Assembly (NCBI RefSeq): GCF_000423665.1
Contig: NZ_AUIK01000029.1
Location: 1-64,000 of the forward strand
Direction: 5' to 3'
From: Solirubrobacter soli DSM 22325
GTDB lineage: Bacteria; Actinomycetota; Thermoleophilia; Solirubrobacterales; Solirubrobacteraceae
DNA: 64,000 nucleotides
Below the pieces are notes generated by a model. The model made no database searches and was not told the DNA's origin. It saw only the letters and a list, made by a program, of their open reading frames with translations. The position numbers were made by a program, and so were the translations under genes. The first letter of the stretch is position 1; every line of letters starts with the position of its first letter. Shown piece after piece: positions 1 to 9,276 of this stretch.

Positions 1-335
1 GGCGGCGGCGCGGGGCGGCGGCGGCGGCGCGGGGCGGCGGCGGCGGCGCGGGGCGGCGGCGGCGCGGGGCGGCGGCGGCGCGGGGCGGCGGCGGCGCGGG
101 GGCGGCGGCGGCGCGGCACGCGCGGGGGGCGCGGGCGCGGGCGGCGCGGCGGCGGCGCGCGGCGGCGCGGCCGGCGGGGGCGCGCCGGCGGGGCGCAGCG
201 TGGGCGACGACGACGTGCGCCGGGGGATCGTCGACGGCGCCGAACGGCGTGGCCGGCGCAGACGGCGCGGGCAGCGAAGACCGGCGGGCGGCGCAGCGCG
301 GGCGATTGGCGCGGCGTGGGCGCCATCTGCGCTGA

Positions 336-384
336 GGGGTGGGTGACGAGAAGGTCCACAGAGGACCTTCTCGTCACCCACCCC
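336..384. other. Perfect 22-bp inverted repeat (stem-loop)
   Basis: Arms 336-357 and 363-384 are exact reverse complements (right arm begins GGACCTTCTCGTCACC) around the 5-base loop ACAGA. It lies in the only normally composed part of the first 1.2 kb. No T-run follows on either strand, so it is not a classical intrinsic terminator. It could be a bidirectional terminator, a REP-like element or a protein-binding palindrome. Confidence 0.85.
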
Positions 385-570
385 CATCAATGCGCCAACT
401 CGAACAGTGCGAACGTGATCGATGGGCATCGCTGCTGCCGAGACCGACCACGATCGCCCGTCGCGCAAACCTCGACGCGCGCCTGGCGCGGCAGTGGCGC
501 GTGGCGTGGCACGACGAGGGTCGGCGTGCTCGATCGGCGCGACGAGACGAGGGGCGCGGCTTTGCGGCGC

Positions 571-854
571 GGTGAGGGCGGCGCGACCCGGCGAGGGCGC
601 GGCGAGGCGGCGCGGCACGCGCAAGGGGTGCGGCGCAGGCGGCGCGGGGGCGGCGCGGGGCGGCGGCGGCGCGGCACGCGCGGGGGGGCGCGGGCGCCGC
701 GAGGCGGCGGCGCGGCGAGGCGGCGCGACCCGGCGAGGGCGTGGCGAGGCGGCGCGGCACGCGCAGGGGGCGCGGCGCAGGCGGCGCGGGGGCGGCGCGG
801 GGCGGCGGCGGCGCGGCACGCGCGGGGGGCGCGGGCGGCGCGAGGCGGCGGCGC
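571..854. repeat. Tandem direct duplication, unit about 142 bp
   Basis: Landmark words recur at a constant 142-base offset: GCGCGACCCGGCGAGGGCG at 581 and 723, GGCACGCGC at 614 and 756, and CGGCGCAGG at 631 and 773. Copies differ by a few substitutions and small indels. A partial relative of the unit occurs near 85-180. Confidence 0.7.
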
Positions 855-1215
855 GGCGAGGCGGCGCGGCGAGGACGGGCGCGAGCGGCGCGGCGCGGGC
901 GGCGCGGCTCGGCGGCGCGGTGAGGGCGCCGCGGCTCGGCGGCGTGGCTCGGCGGCGTGGCGGCGCGGCTCGGCGGCGCGGCTCGGCGGCGCGGCGCGGC
1001 TGCGCGGCGCGGCTGCGCGGCGTGGCGGCGCAGCTCGGCGGCGCGGCTCGGCGGCGCGGCGCGGCTGCGCGGCTCGGCGGCGCGGCGTGGCGGCGCGGCT
1101 CGGCGGCGCGGCGTGGCGGCGCGGCTCGGCGGCGTGGCGGCGCGGCGGCGCGGCTCGGCGGCGCGGCGGCGCGGCGGCGCCGCGGCGCGGCGGCGGCCGG
1201 TGTGCGGCCCCCGGT

Positions 1216-1229
1216 GGCACGCGCGTGCC
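1216..1229 (-). terminator. Possible weak terminator hairpin after the ROK gene
   Basis: GGCACGCGCGTGCC is a perfect 14-base palindrome just beyond the stop of the minus-strand ROK gene. It has almost no loop and no T-run, so terminator function is only suggested by position. Confidence 0.3.
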
Positions 1230-1232
1230 GCA

Positions 1233-2330
1233 CTAGGCGGCTTCGGCGAGGCCCTCCAGTAGGAGCGGTTCGAGTTCGTCGAGGGCGAGGCGGATGGCGC
1301 CGAGCAGTGGGCCGCGTTCGGCGAGTGGGGAGGCCTCCAGGCGGGGTGGGCGGCGGACCATTCGCTGCAGGCGGTCGCGGAGCGGGGCGAGCAGGACCTC
1401 GCCCGCCCGGGCGACGCCGCCGCCGATCACGACAACCTCGGGGTTGACGAGCTGGGCGGTGGTGACAATGCCGTGGCCGGCCCAGCGCTCGGCACGCTCG
1501 ACGATCGCCAGCGCTTTGCGGTCGCCCGCGCCCGCGGCCGCGAAGACCGCCTCGGGCGCCTGGCCGGAGAGCTCGCGCACGAGTTGGCCGATGCCGCGGG
1601 CGCCGTGCTCCTCCTCGAACGCGCCGAGAAACGCCAGCTCGCCCGCCGCGCCCTCGTGGCCGCGCATCAGCGAGCCGCCGACCATGATCCCCGCGCCGAT
1701 CCGCTCACCCGCGAGCACGCAGACGACATCCTCCAACCCGACGGCCGCGCCGCACCAGCGCTCGGCGAGCACGGCCAGGTTGCAGTCGTTCTCGATCACG
1801 ACCGGGCAGGCGAGGTCGATCGCGCCCGCGAGGTCGAAGTCGTCGTCGAACACGCTCGAGAAGAGGACGGTGCCGCGCGTGCGGTCCATCGCGCCGGTGC
1901 AGCCGACGCAGGCGAAGAGCAGGTTGTCGACGCCCAGCGCGGCCACCTCGCTCCGGATCACCGGCAGCCGGTCCTCCCCGTCGAACTCTCGCACCCGCTC
2001 GACGACCACCCGCCCGAGCAGGTCGGCGACGGCGCAGCGCACCTTCACCTCGCCGATGTCGACCCCGAGCACGAAGCCCGCGTCGGCGCGGAACGCCAGC
2101 GACCGCGCCGGCCGGCCGCGCGCGCCCTCGACCGCGGCGACCTCCGACAGCCAGCCGAGCGCGACGAGCTCATCGGCGACGGCATCCACGGTGGGCCGCG
2201 AGAGCTCGGTGGCTGCCACCAGCTCGGTGACGCGCAGCGGCCCCGAGGCGCGCAGTGCGTCGAGCACGCGCTGGGCGTTCATGCGGCGGAGCAGTCGCGT
2301 CGTGGCCATCGCGGCGAAAGCATATTTCAT
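1233..2330 (-). CDS. ROK-family transcriptional regulator
   Basis: A winged helix-turn-helix at about residues 15-75 (LLRRMNAQRVLDALRASGPL opens it) is followed by a ROK domain to residue 365, the layout of NagC/XylR-type sugar-responsive repressors. The phosphate-loop region reads DIGEVKV rather than the usual DIGGTK of ROK kinases, and the CxCG...C zinc motif of many ROK proteins is absent, so it is probably a sensor-repressor without kinase activity. It diverges from a sugar ABC transporter/GH4 operon and very likely controls it. The ATG at 2330 lies inside one of two TTTCRTAAA boxes; ATG at 2309 (MATTRLL) is an equally good start. Confidence 0.88.
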   Translation of the reverse strand: MKYAFAAMATTRLLRRMNAQRVLDALRASGPLRVTELVAATELSRPTVDAVADELVALGWLSEVAAVEGARGRPARSLAFRADAGFVLGVDIGEVKVRCAVADLLGRVVVERVREFDGEDRLPVIRSEVAALGVDNLLFACVGCTGAMDRTRGTVLFSSVFDDDFDLAGAIDLACPVVIENDCNLAVLAERWCGAAVGLEDVVCVLAGERIGAGIMVGGSLMRGHEGAAGELAFLGAFEEEHGARGIGQLVRELSGQAPEAVFAAAGAGDRKALAIVERAERWAGHGIVTTAQLVNPEVVVIGGGVARAGEVLLAPLRDRLQRMVRRPPRLEASPLAERGPLLGAIRLALDELEPLLLEGLAEAA

Positions 2331-2333
2331 AAA
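2324..2333. promoter_or_regulatory. Operator-like box 1 (ATTTCATAAA)
   Basis: ATTTCATAAA matches box 2 (2381-2390) at 9 of 10 bases. It lies over the first possible start codon of the ROK gene and upstream of the -35 of the divergent operon, so binding here could give autoregulation. Confidence 0.5.
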
Positions 2334-2339
2334 CCACTC

Positions 2340-2368
2340 TTGACAAATCGATGACGCGGCGCAACTCT
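2340..2368 (+). promoter_or_regulatory. Probable promoter of the sugar-uptake operon
   Basis: A consensus -35 TTGACA (2340-2345) is followed after 17 bases by the weak -10 candidate AACTCT (2363-2368). It lies between the two TTTCRTAAA boxes, as expected for a repressible promoter. The -10 is poor, which would suit a regulated promoter. Confidence 0.5.
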
Positions 2369-2376
2369 ATTCGCAA

Positions 2377-2395
2377 GGTCATTTCGTAAATGACC
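2377..2395. promoter_or_regulatory. Operator palindrome box 2
   Basis: GGTCATTT-CGT-AAATGACC is a perfect inverted repeat with 8-base arms. It sits just downstream of the predicted -10 and about 35 bases before the GTG start of the ATPase gene, a typical place for a repressor. Its core ATTTCGTAAA is shared with box 1, whose centre is 57 bases away. The adjacent ROK regulator is the obvious ligand (inference). Confidence 0.7.
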
Positions 2396-2429
2396 TAGGA
2401 GAACTGTCCTCAGAGGAGAGGGGGAGCAC

Positions 2430-3626
<1,197 letters not shown>

Positions 3627-3627
3627 C

Positions 3628-4581
3628 ATGGCCGTCGCCATCGACCGCCCGGCGACGGCCAGGCCCAAGGCGAAGCGGCGCGGACGCCGGATCACCGCCG
3701 AGACCCGCACGGCGATGCTGTTCCTGGCGCCGAGCTTCATCGGCTTCCTGGTCTTCTACGCCGTCCCCGCGGTGCGGGGCTTCTACCTCAGCTTCACCGA
3801 TTTCGACCTGCTCAAGAACTCGGGCAGCTGGATCGGGCTGGACAACTACCGGGGGCTGCTGTCGGACGCGCTGTTCTGGAACGCCCTCTGGATCACGCTC
3901 AAGTACGTCGTCATCAACATCAGCATCCAGACGACGCTCGCGCTCGCGATCGCCGTGCTGATGCACCGCTTGACCCAGTCGGTCGTCGTGCGCAGCGTGA
4001 TGCTGATCCCGTGGCTGGTGCCCAACGCGGTGCTCGCGCTGCTGTGGATGTGGATGCTCGACCCGAACCTCGGCATCGTCAACCACTGGCTCAACGCGAT
4101 CGGCATCGACAGCCAGGGCTTCCTCGGCTCCGAGTCGCAGGTGATCCCGACGATCGCCGGGATCAACATCTGGAAGAACATGGGCTACACCGCGCTGCTG
4201 CTGTTCGGCGGCCTGGTGATGATCCCCAAGAGCTTCTACGAGGCCGCGTCGCTGGACGGCGCGTCCGAGTGGCGGATGTTCCGCACGATCACGCTGCCGC
4301 TGCTGCGGCCGGTGCTCGCGCTCGTGCTGGTCGTGACCGTGATCGGGTCCTTCCAGGTGTTCGACACGATCCAGATCGCCACCGCCGGCATCGGCGGCGG
4401 CAACCCCGGCGGACCCGGCAACTCCAGCCGCGTCCTCTACATGTACATCTTCCAGCAGGCCTTCGAGTTCAACGCGCTCGGCTACGCCTCCGCGCTCGCC
4501 GTCGCGCTGATCATGCTGCTGGTCATCGTCGCCGCCATCCAGATGCGCATGCTGCGCGCGGGGGAGTCGGATCTCGCATGA
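3628..4581 (+). CDS. Sugar ABC transporter permease (MalF-like)
   Basis: A 317-residue CUT1-type inner-membrane permease with about six membrane helices. The binding-protein-dependent transport signature is seen in EAASLDGASEWRMFRTITLP, the loop that contacts the ATPase. A Lys/Arg-rich N-terminus precedes the first helix (AMLFLAPSFIGFLVFYAV). It starts one base after the ATPase stop and its own TGA overlaps the ATG of the next permease, so the subunits are translationally coupled. Confidence 0.95.
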   Translation: MAVAIDRPATARPKAKRRGRRITAETRTAMLFLAPSFIGFLVFYAVPAVRGFYLSFTDFDLLKNSGSWIGLDNYRGLLSDALFWNALWITLKYVVINISIQTTLALAIAVLMHRLTQSVVVRSVMLIPWLVPNAVLALLWMWMLDPNLGIVNHWLNAIGIDSQGFLGSESQVIPTIAGINIWKNMGYTALLLFGGLVMIPKSFYEAASLDGASEWRMFRTITLPLLRPVLALVLVVTVIGSFQVFDTIQIATAGIGGGNPGGPGNSSRVLYMYIFQQAFEFNALGYASALAVALIMLLVIVAAIQMRMLRAGESDLA

Positions 4582-5486
4582 GCACCGCCGTTCGAATCCG
4601 CGCGAAGAAGCGCACGAACTGGGGCCGCATCGCGGCCTGGGGCGCGATGGGCCTGCTGCTCTTCGTCAGCCTCTTCCCGTTCTTCTGGATGATCCGCACG
4701 GCGCTCTCCACGAACGCCGACCTGGTCACGGGCTCGCAGTCGCTCGTGCCGGACAACCCGACGCTGCTCAACGTCCGCCAGGCGCTCGGACTGGCATCGA
4801 CGGACGAGCTGACCAAGGCCGGGACGCTGACATCGGCCGACGTGAACTTCTTCACCGCCCTGCGCAACAGCGTGATCGTCTGCACGCTGATCACCGTCGG
4901 CCAGGTCACGTTCTGCTCGATGGCCGCCTACGCCTTCGCGCGTCTGAAGTTCCCCGGCCGCGACAAGCTGTTCTTCCTGTTCCTGACGGCGATGATGATC
5001 CCGCCGATCTTCACGCTGATCCCGAACTTCGTGCTGATCAAGAACCTCGGCTGGCTGAACACGTTCCCGGGGATCGTCGCGCCGTTCTTCCTGATGACAC
5101 CGTTCGCGGTGTTCTTCCTGCGCCAGTTCTTCCTCGGGATCTCCAAGGAGGTCGAGGAGGCGGCGCTGCTCGACGGCGCCGGGCGCTGGAAGATCTTCCG
5201 CCAGCTGATCCTGCCGATGTCGGCGGCGCCGCTGGCGACGCTCGCGGTGCTGACCTACATCACCGCCTGGCACGAGTACATGTGGCCGCTGGTCGCGGGT
5301 GACTCGGCGAACGTGCGGGTGCTCACCGTGGCGCTCAACGCGTTCAAGTCGTCGACGCCGACCACGGCCCCGCCGTGGGCGCCGTTGATGGCGGCCACGT
5401 TCCTGGCCTCGCTGCCGCTCATCGTGCTCTTCATCGCGATGGCGAAGCGCATGGTCGACGCGATCGGCTTCTCGGGGATCAAGTGA
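4578..5486 (+). CDS. Sugar ABC transporter permease (MalG-like)
   Basis: A 302-residue partner permease. Start chosen at ATG 4578 (MSTAVRIRAKKRTNW), which overlaps the MalF-like stop as ATGA; longer upstream frames run antiparallel to nothing but lie inside the previous gene. Six hydrophobic segments are seen, with the coupling motif EEAALLDGAGRWKIFRQLIL in the cytoplasmic loop. MalG-type proteins pair with MalF-type ones to form the sugar channel. Its TGA overlaps the ATG of the binding-protein gene. Confidence 0.94.
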   Translation: MSTAVRIRAKKRTNWGRIAAWGAMGLLLFVSLFPFFWMIRTALSTNADLVTGSQSLVPDNPTLLNVRQALGLASTDELTKAGTLTSADVNFFTALRNSVIVCTLITVGQVTFCSMAAYAFARLKFPGRDKLFFLFLTAMMIPPIFTLIPNFVLIKNLGWLNTFPGIVAPFFLMTPFAVFFLRQFFLGISKEVEEAALLDGAGRWKIFRQLILPMSAAPLATLAVLTYITAWHEYMWPLVAGDSANVRVLTVALNAFKSSTPTTAPPWAPLMAATFLASLPLIVLFIAMAKRMVDAIGFSGIK

Positions 5487-6817
5487 TGAAGCGACTCACC
5501 GCAGTCATCCCGCTCGCGCTCGTCGCCGCGGCGTGCGGCGGCTCGAGCCAGCCCACCCGCACCGCGGACGGCAGGACCCTCGTCCGCTACCAGCTCTGGG
5601 ACACCAACCAGAAGCCCGTCTACCAGAAGTGCGCGGACAAGTTCGAGCAACAGAACCCCGACATCAAGATCCAGATCGAGAACAAGAACTGGGGCGACTA
5701 CTGGTCCGGGCTCGCGCGCGGGTTCATCGCCGACACCGCCCCGGACGTCTTCACCGACCATCTCGGCAAGTACCCGCAGTTCGCGCAGAGCGAGGTGATC
5801 GAGCCGGTCAGCACCCGCGCGGTCGACATGAACCAGTACCTGCCCGGGCTGGCGAGGCTGTGGAAGAGCCCGAACGGCAAGCAGTACGGCTACCCCAAGG
5901 ACTGGGACACCGTCGCGCTGATCGTCAACGAGGACATGCTCGCGAAAGCGGGCGTCACCAGGCAGCAGCTCGACACCGCGACCTGGAACCCGGACGACGG
6001 CGGCAGCTTCGAGCAGATCGTCGCCAAGCTCACGGTCGACGGCAAGGGGCGGCGCGGAGACCAGCCCGGCTTCGACCCCTCAGACGTGAAGGTCTACGGG
6101 CTCGCGTTCGACCCGGGCGGCCTGACCTACGGCCAGACCACGTGGGCGGGCTTCGCCGCCAGCCTCGGCTTCAAGCTCAACGACAAGAACCCGTGGGGCT
6201 CGAAGTACAACTACGACTCGCCGGCGTTCGCCAAGACGTTCACCTGGTGGCGCGACATGATCCACAAGGGCTACATGCCCTCGCTGGAGCAGGCGCGCAC
6301 GCTCGGCCAGTCGGCGGCGTTCCAGAGCGGCCGCGCCGCGCTGGCGATCGACGGCGACTGGACGATCGGGACCTACTCCGGGACGAAGGGCATCAAGGTC
6401 GGCTACGCGCCGCAGCCCGCCGGCCCGAAGGGCTCGTGGAGCATGTACAACGGCCTCGCCGACGCGATCTGGGTCGGCTCCAAGGTCAAGCCGCAGGCGA
6501 CCAAGTGGGTGCAGTTCATGGCCTCGACCGCCTGCCAGAGCATCGTCGGCTCGGAAGCCGTCGTGTTCCCGGCGATCAAGTCCGAGATCCCGAAGGCCGT
6601 CGCCAAGCACGACAAGGACGGGATCGATGTCAGCGCGTTCACGTCCTACATCAAGTCCGGCAACACGGTGCTCTACCCGATCACCGACAAGGCGCCGCAG
6701 ATCAACCTGATCGTGCAGCCGACGCTCGAGGAGTTCCTCAACGGCAACGAGGACGCCACGACCGTCTTCAAGAAGATGAACGACCAGGTCAACAACCAGC
6801 TGAAGTTCGCCCAGTGA
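5486..6817 (+). CDS. Sugar ABC transporter substrate-binding lipoprotein
   Basis: A 443-residue family-1 extracellular solute-binding protein. The N-terminus MKRLTAVIPLALVAAACGG is a lipoprotein signal with Cys at residue 17, which would be lipid-anchored outside the membrane. The rest has the Tyr/Trp-rich composition of CUT1 sugar binders. The coupled GH4 glycosidase suggests an alpha-linked oligosaccharide or glycoside as ligand; the exact sugar cannot be read from sequence. Start and stop both overlap neighbours as TGATG. Confidence 0.93.
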   Translation: MKRLTAVIPLALVAAACGGSSQPTRTADGRTLVRYQLWDTNQKPVYQKCADKFEQQNPDIKIQIENKNWGDYWSGLARGFIADTAPDVFTDHLGKYPQFAQSEVIEPVSTRAVDMNQYLPGLARLWKSPNGKQYGYPKDWDTVALIVNEDMLAKAGVTRQQLDTATWNPDDGGSFEQIVAKLTVDGKGRRGDQPGFDPSDVKVYGLAFDPGGLTYGQTTWAGFAASLGFKLNDKNPWGSKYNYDSPAFAKTFTWWRDMIHKGYMPSLEQARTLGQSAAFQSGRAALAIDGDWTIGTYSGTKGIKVGYAPQPAGPKGSWSMYNGLADAIWVGSKVKPQATKWVQFMASTACQSIVGSEAVVFPAIKSEIPKAVAKHDKDGIDVSAFTSYIKSGNTVLYPITDKAPQINLIVQPTLEEFLNGNEDATTVFKKMNDQVNNQLKFAQ

Positions 6818-7125
6818 TGCTCGCCGTCCTCGCCCACTTCACGCCGGTCACCGCGTTGATCGCGTCGCGCAGCCAGGACGCGTTCACCCGCGCGCACGGC
6901 CGCGCGGCGCTGCGCTTCCAGCTCTCGCTGGCGCTCTACCTGGCCGCGATCGTCGGAGTCATGCACCTGCTGGACGGCAGCATCGTCGCCGTCCAGTTCG
7001 TCCCGTTCCTGCTGTTCCTGAACCTCGTCCTGGTCCTCAACGCGGTGCTGTTCGCGATCGTCGCGATCCACCGCGCCGCGACCGGGCAGACGTTCACGTA
7101 CCCCCTGACCATCGGAAGGATCTGA
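6817..7125 (+). CDS. Small DUF4870-like membrane protein
   Basis: A 102-residue protein with an N-terminal segment LAHFTPVTALIASRSQDAFTR, then RAHGRAALRFQLSLALY and two or three further hydrophobic stretches. This layout (a short helix, the HGR/KEAL-FQ motif, then membrane helices) resembles DUF4870/Tic20-like small proteins; assignment is from memory of the family. The ATG overlaps the binding-protein stop and its TGA overlaps the GH4 ATG, so it is a true operon member. Its role in sugar uptake is unknown. Confidence 0.75.
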   Translation: MLAVLAHFTPVTALIASRSQDAFTRAHGRAALRFQLSLALYLAAIVGVMHLLDGSIVAVQFVPFLLFLNLVLVLNAVLFAIVAIHRAATGQTFTYPLTIGRI

Positions 7126-8396
7126 TGCCGAAGATCGCCTTCATCGGAGCCGGATCGGCCGTCTTCACCCGCAACCTCGTCGGCGACGTCCTCAGCCTGC
7201 CGGCGCTGCGCGACACCGCCGAGTTCGCGCTGATGGACATCGACGCCGAGCGGCTGGACACGGCCGACCTCATCACCCGCCGCCTGATCGACGCCCACGG
7301 CGCCCGCGCCACCGTCTCGGCGACCACCGACCGTCGCAGCGCCCTCGACGGCGCCGACTACGTCGTCACGTCGTTCCAGATCGGCGGCTACAAGCCGTCG
7401 ACGGTGGTCGACTTCGAGGTGCCCAAGCGCTACGGGCTGCGCCAGACGATCGCCGACACGCTCGGCGTCGGCGGGATCATGCGCGGCCTGCGCACGATCC
7501 CGGTGCTGCTCGACGTCTGCCGCGACCTCGAGGAGCTCTCGCCGGACGCGCTGCTGCTCAACTACGTCAACCCGATGGCGATGCTGTGCTGGGCGGCCGC
7601 GGAGGCGTCGTCGATCCGCACGGTCGGGCTCTGCCACTCCGTGCAGGGGACGACCGCCGAGCTGGCCCGCGACCTCGGAATCCCCGCGGGCGAGATCGAC
7701 CAACTCGCCGCCGGCATCAACCACATGGCGTTCTTCCTGCGCTTCGAGCACGAGGGCGAGGACCTCTATCCCGCGCTGCGCGAGGTCGATCCGCCGCCGT
7801 GGAACCGGGTCCGCTACGAGGTGCTCAAGCACTTCGGCTACTTCGTGACCGAGTCCTCGGAGCACTTCTCCGAGTACGTCCCGTGGTTCATCAAGGACGG
7901 CCGTCCCGACCTGCTCGAGCGCTTCAACGTGCCGCTGGACGAGTACCCGCGCCGCTGCGAGCGCCAGATCGCCGAGTGGGAGTCGATCCGCGGCGTGCTC
8001 GAGGTGTCCACGGAGCAGTCGCACGAGTACGGCGCGCACATCATCAACGCGTGTGAGACGGGCGAGCCGTACGCGTTCAACGGCAACGTCCCGAACCGCG
8101 GCCTGATCGACAACCTGCCCGCGGACTGCTGCGTGGAGGTGCCCTGCGTCGCATCGGCGGACGGGATCACGCCACAGCGCGTCGGAACGCTGCCGCGCCA
8201 ACTCGCCGCGCTGATGCAGACCAACGTGAACGTGCAGGGTTTGACCGTGGAGGCCGCGCTGACGGGTCGCCGCGAGGCGATCCACCAGGCCGCGATGCTC
8301 GATCCGCATACCGCGGCCGAACTCTCGCTGGACGAGATCGCATCTTTGGTGGACGATCTGCTCGAGGCGCACCATGAGCACCGGGCAGCCACGTGA
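7125..8396 (+). CDS. GH4 family glycosidase (NAD/metal-dependent alpha-glycosidase)
   Basis: A 423-residue GH4 enzyme, a family that cleaves glycosides by an NAD-dependent oxidation-elimination route needing a divalent metal. The N-terminal Rossmann motif is IGAGSAVFTRNL. The metal-binding Cys lies in GLCHSVQGT (Cys170, His171), and the second ligand is His200 in GINHMAFF, matching the Cys/His pair of MelA/AglA-type members. The CHSVQ motif favours the alpha-galactosidase/alpha-glucosidase branch over phospho-glycosidases, which agrees with an ABC rather than a PTS transporter. It probably hydrolyses the imported sugar in the cytoplasm. Confidence 0.92.
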   Translation: MPKIAFIGAGSAVFTRNLVGDVLSLPALRDTAEFALMDIDAERLDTADLITRRLIDAHGARATVSATTDRRSALDGADYVVTSFQIGGYKPSTVVDFEVPKRYGLRQTIADTLGVGGIMRGLRTIPVLLDVCRDLEELSPDALLLNYVNPMAMLCWAAAEASSIRTVGLCHSVQGTTAELARDLGIPAGEIDQLAAGINHMAFFLRFEHEGEDLYPALREVDPPPWNRVRYEVLKHFGYFVTESSEHFSEYVPWFIKDGRPDLLERFNVPLDEYPRRCERQIAEWESIRGVLEVSTEQSHEYGAHIINACETGEPYAFNGNVPNRGLIDNLPADCCVEVPCVASADGITPQRVGTLPRQLAALMQTNVNVQGLTVEAALTGRREAIHQAAMLDPHTAAELSLDEIASLVDDLLEAHHEHRAAT

Positions 8397-9276
8397 AGAC
8401 GCCAAGATCGCCTTCGACCGCGAACGGCGTCGGCGTGCGCTGTCGCGGCTGGCCTCGCGGATGCGTTTCGAGGCCGACGACGTCTCGCACATGCTCCCGT
8501 TCGAGGAGGTCGTCTCCGCGCTGGGCGCGACCAGCCGCGCCTCGCTCGGCGAGCAGGTGATCCCGCTCGACCAGATCGTCGGGACCGTCGACCGCCGGAG
8601 CGGCGACTTCGACCGCCGCTTCCGGCCCTCCCCCAGCACCCGCGGGCGCTGGGAGCGGATCGCGGAGGCGCGCAAGCGCGGCGAGGCGATGCCGCCGATC
8701 GACGTCTTCCAGATCGGCGACCTCTACTTCGTCCAGGACGGGCACCACCGCGTCTCCGTGGCGCGCGCGATGGGCGACAAGGACATCAACGCCAACGTCG
8801 TCCAGGTACGCACCAAGCTCGGCGGCGCCGACAGCTCGCTGCAGAAGAGCGACCTGCCGCTGAAGGCCCACGAGCGCGTCTTCCACGAGCGCGTCCCGCT
8901 GCCGGCGGCGGCGCGCGACCGGATCCAGCTCTCCGACGAGTGGCGCTACGCCCAGCTCGCGAACCTCGTCGAGGGCTGGGGCTACCGGGTGTCGCTGGAG
9001 CGCGAGCGACTGCTGCCGCGCGCGGAGATGGCGCTGCTGTGGTTCCGCGAGGAGTACGAGCCGATGGTCGAGATGCTGCGCGAGGCCGGCCTCGGCGGCG
9101 GCGGGACCGAGACCGAGCGCTACCTGCGGGTCGTGATGCTGCGGTTCCTGCTGCTGCAGCGTTGGGACTGGACGGAGGACCTCGCCGAGCGGCTCTCGGA
9201 CGAGGTCTCGCACCCGAGCAAGGCCGCCGAGGCCGACACCATGACCCACCAGATCATCAAGGAGATGCGCGACTAG
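8374..9276 (+). CDS. ParB/sulfiredoxin-like-fold protein in the sugar operon
   Basis: A 300-residue protein whose centre (about residues 65-145) has the ParB-like layout VIPLDQIVGTVDRR ... MPPIDVFQIGDLYFVQDGHHRVSVARA. The DGHHRVSVAR box corresponds to the conserved Arg/His box of ParB/Srx folds. No ParB helix-turn-helix is evident, so it is not a chromosome-segregation ParB. The C-terminal half is helical with no recognised domain. It overlaps the GH4 gene by 23 bases and ends the operon, meeting the histidine kinase tail-to-tail with a 20-base overlap. Function unknown. Confidence 0.75.
   Translation: MSTGQPREDAKIAFDRERRRRALSRLASRMRFEADDVSHMLPFEEVVSALGATSRASLGEQVIPLDQIVGTVDRRSGDFDRRFRPSPSTRGRWERIAEARKRGEAMPPIDVFQIGDLYFVQDGHHRVSVARAMGDKDINANVVQVRTKLGGADSSLQKSDLPLKAHERVFHERVPLPAAARDRIQLSDEWRYAQLANLVEGWGYRVSLERERLLPRAEMALLWFREEYEPMVEMLREAGLGGGGTETERYLRVVMLRFLLLQRWDWTEDLAERLSDEVSHPSKAAEADTMTHQIIKEMRD

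Larger units (their letters stand above)
1..1232. repeat. CGG/GCGGGG low-complexity tract without a supported gene
   Basis: The stretch is built almost entirely from G and C (GGC, GCG and GCGGGG words), with G clearly richer than C on the plus strand. A and T are nearly absent from 1-180 and 560-1190; only about 301-560 has ordinary composition. Open frames run through it on both strands because stop codons need A and T, and their Ala/Arg/Gly-only translations look like no protein. It holds a tandem duplication (571-854), a perfect stem-loop (336-384), and from about 900 many variants of GCGGCTCGGCG. It may be a natural CGG-type satellite or partly an assembly artefact. Confidence 0.75.

Noticed and set aside
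316-1447. Several long Ala/Arg/Gly-rich open frames on both strands
   Set aside because: All frames are open because the tract lacks A and T; translations are low complexity, lack ribosome sites and overlap each other.
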